64,000 nt of DNA, from the NCBI GenBank assembly GCA_018340375.1, contig JAFFJZ010000003.1:4836001-4900000 (forward strand). The letters are read 5' to 3'. Within the stretch, counting starts at the first letter, position 1; each line of letters opens with the position of its first letter. The translations under genes and the position numbers were made by a program. The stretch is from Gonatopus flavifemur (taxonomy: Eukaryota; Arthropoda; Insecta; Hymenoptera; Dryinidae). Below the pieces are notes generated by a model. That model was not told where the DNA came from, did no database searches, and saw only the letters and a list, made by a program, of their open reading frames with translations. This document shows, piece by piece, positions 62,131 through 64,000 of this stretch.

Positions 62131-62405
62131 ATGGCAACAGTGAAGCAGTAAAATACCCTGGTATGCTTTGACAAATGTACCATGCTTGGTGCCAAGCTTG
62201 AGTCAATGCTAGTCAACATCGGGCCTAGCTTGGTTGCTAACATTGGCACCAAACTAGATTGTTGTCTGGGATGATAACAATGTCCAATGCTTGGTATCCG
62301 AGCTTGGTTCAATATTAAAATTCAATATTGGTTCTATGCTTGCAATCGATATTGTTGCCATTGAGTAGGAATAGATTTTCCATTGACGTGCAAGGTTGAT
62401 TAGCA

Positions 62406-62620
62406 CGACAAAATATGCTCGATCCTAACATTAATGTTCAAGACGCGATCAAGGTTTGGTTAGCTATGAAGGGCCAGGCATTGGTCAAGGCTTGGGTGAC
62501 GAAAATTGAATCAAACGCGACAAAATATGCTTGGTCATAACATTGGTGTCCAAGACTTTATCAACGCTTAGTCAGCTATGGCGAGCCACGTATCGGCCAA
62601 CGCTAGGCTAACCAGACTTG
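62406..62620 (+). repeat. Tandem pair of about 112-bp units
   Basis: CGACAAAATATGCTCGATCC at 62406 recurs as CGACAAAATATGCTTGGTCA at 62518, with CCTAACATTAATGTTCAAGA against CATAACATTGGTGTCCAAGA and TTAGCTATGAAGGGCC against TCAGCTATGGCGAGCC. The sequence before it (62160-62345) is built from the same CTTGGTGCCAAGCTTG-like words in both orientations. Confidence 0.65.
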
Positions 62621-62816
62621 GCATACCAAGCTTGACGAGCCTGGGTACACCAGGTAATCTACACGTTCAGTTTCTTCCAATTTTTCACATCAGGAAATTC
62701 CAGTGAATTCACCAGAAAACACTAATTTCGCATCAATTATAGGTTCTTTTTTGTTTACATAGCAGCAGTAATTTACAATGATTTATGATTTTAATTAAGA
62801 ATTATTTATGTTGCAG

Positions 62817-62864
62817 GTAGGTTGAAAACTATGATCGAGTCCTTTTCTTTGATTGAACGTGAAC
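62817..62864 (+). other. Candidate 48-bp exon with strong splice sites
   Basis: The acceptor TTTATGTTGCAG ends at 62816 and the donor GAAC|GTAAGT follows 62864. An ATG at 62831 opens MIESFSLIERE up to the donor, with one base left over (phase 1). If real, it would be an early exon of a plus-strand gene lying mostly to the right of the window, perhaps driven from the island at 60.9 kb. Confidence 0.3.
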
Positions 62865-63814
62865 GTAAGTGATTACATGAAATCTATCACAATATTACTG
62901 ATTCTCAATCTCAAGAAATATTATGTATTTTCAAGATAACAAAACTCTTAATCGGAGGATTGTAATTCAATTTCGAATAGTTACCACATCACTAATATAC
63001 CTTGTTTCAATTTTCGAAGATAATTGAAATTCATTCAACTTCCTTCTCAAAAAAGCCGAAGTTTAAATCTATAATATGTTATTAGGGCTTCATGAAATAT
63101 AAAATTTATGTGAGAAAATATTGTTTTAATTCACTCTAAGGTAAAATCAACAATCGCGGAGATGTTGTTCAATTCACGCAACGTTGATTCAATGGAAATT
63201 GTATCACAATGCTGCATCAATATTTGAATTCATCTCCTAAAACAGTGAATCCCTCATAGATAATTCAAACCGATAAAGAATTCAACGGAATGAAATTCAT
63301 CGATCTCCACCAATTATCCTGTATATATTAACAAAGTATATCTCTCGTGTACCCTCAAAGCGTCAAACGCATACAGTTTATTTGATTTATAATTTCAAGA
63401 TGCCTTGTATATTCTGCAACGCATCTGAACAGAACTTCCACTCGATGGTTTATGTCGAATCTTTCGACGCCTGTAGAAAGCATAGATTCCCTTCTCTTCT
63501 ATCATGTCTATCAATTATGCAACGAATATTTTTAAAAATATATCATTCCTCTTTACACTGTCATGTGTTCCGATGAGGGTAGAACCTGTAAAGGGGAGCT
63601 GATGCTATAAAATTATACGTGTTTTTATAGCGGAGGACCAAATTTTATTCAAAAATTATAGGTACACATGACGATGTGTCGACAAATATTCTGGAAAATC
63701 ATATGCTTTTTAGTTGAGTTGTTTATACTGTGGAGGGAGGGTTTCTGTTCGGTGCATAGAACGAACTTAGTACGGATTTATCTTGTTTTTGATACTATTT
63801 AGGGTAATTTAAAT
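62865..63814. other. Intergenic or intronic DNA
   Basis: AT-rich sequence; short open frames only (64 codons at 63382-63576), none recognised. Confidence 0.5.
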
Positions 63815-64000
63815 CCCTCTAAGGGGGTTTGGAACCACCCTAGCGGACAAGCGACCGAAAATTTTGGTGACATTTTGGTTAAAAATCTTGGTTTTGGTAA
63901 ATTGTTGGTCGTTTAAGACATTTTTTCAACAAGAATTCAACAAATCTCAATTTGGTGATTTTTCGGTCATTTTGTGGTGATTTTGTGGGTTTTTACCTCA
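63815..64000 (+). repeat. Dispersed repeat rich in CCAAA/TTTGG, copy 2 (cut by the window edge)
   Basis: AATCTTGGTTTTGGTAAATT, GGTCGTTTAAGACATTTTTT, AATTCAACAAATCTCAATTT and GGTGATTTTTCGGTC match the reverse complement of 40200-40325. The element continues beyond the window. Confidence 0.65.

Overview
The window looks like nuclear DNA of an insect. It is AT-rich, has spliced genes with short GT-AG introns (83 to 92 bp in the conserved part of the gene), no operons, no CpG depletion, and many short fold-back (MITE-like) repeats. The abundance of CpG and of TCG/CGT runs beside gene-like islands would suit a hymenopteran (wasp, sawfly or bee), but that assignment is inference.

Only one gene can be identified with confidence: a plus-strand USP-family deubiquitinase of the USP2 type, coding from 11068 to 20717. 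I assembled it by hand from six coding exons (11068-11339, 14688-16338, 19367-19462, 19547-19899, 19983-20308, 20401-20717). All splice phases agree, and the product is about 1004 residues. The first about 640 residues are low-complexity (Ser, Asn, Gly and Asp rich). The last about 340 residues are a complete USP protease domain with catalytic Cys 674, His 956 and Asn 973 and the two zinc-binding CxxC pairs. Between the long exon 2 and the protease exons lies an extra open segment (18783-18973) that encodes a transmembrane-like helix. It joins the protease exons in frame but cannot follow exon 2 in frame, so it may be the start of a short, membrane-anchored isoform. This is the most interesting coding observation in the window.

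Layout: 1-11023 is non-coding sequence upstream of the gene (a 5' UTR exon must lie somewhere in it or beyond it); 11024-20717 is the gene; about 20718-21760 is its probable 3' UTR with several AATAAA signals; 21760-64000 is gene-poor. The gene-poor part has a few CpG-rich, promoter-like islands (about 30.3, 37.2, 46.3, 50.6, 53.1 and 60.9 kb), a surprisingly long open frame with a signal-peptide-like 111-codon ORF (31295-31630), a candidate 48-bp exon (62817-62864), and at least seven kinds of repeat. The repeats include several fold-back families whose ends look like CAC(G/T)GA(G)AAAA next to TA, a degenerate tandem array, and motif-dense AGATATCT and GAGTGAA/TTCACTC regions. No tRNA, rRNA, CRISPR array, transposase, reverse transcriptase or viral gene was recognised.
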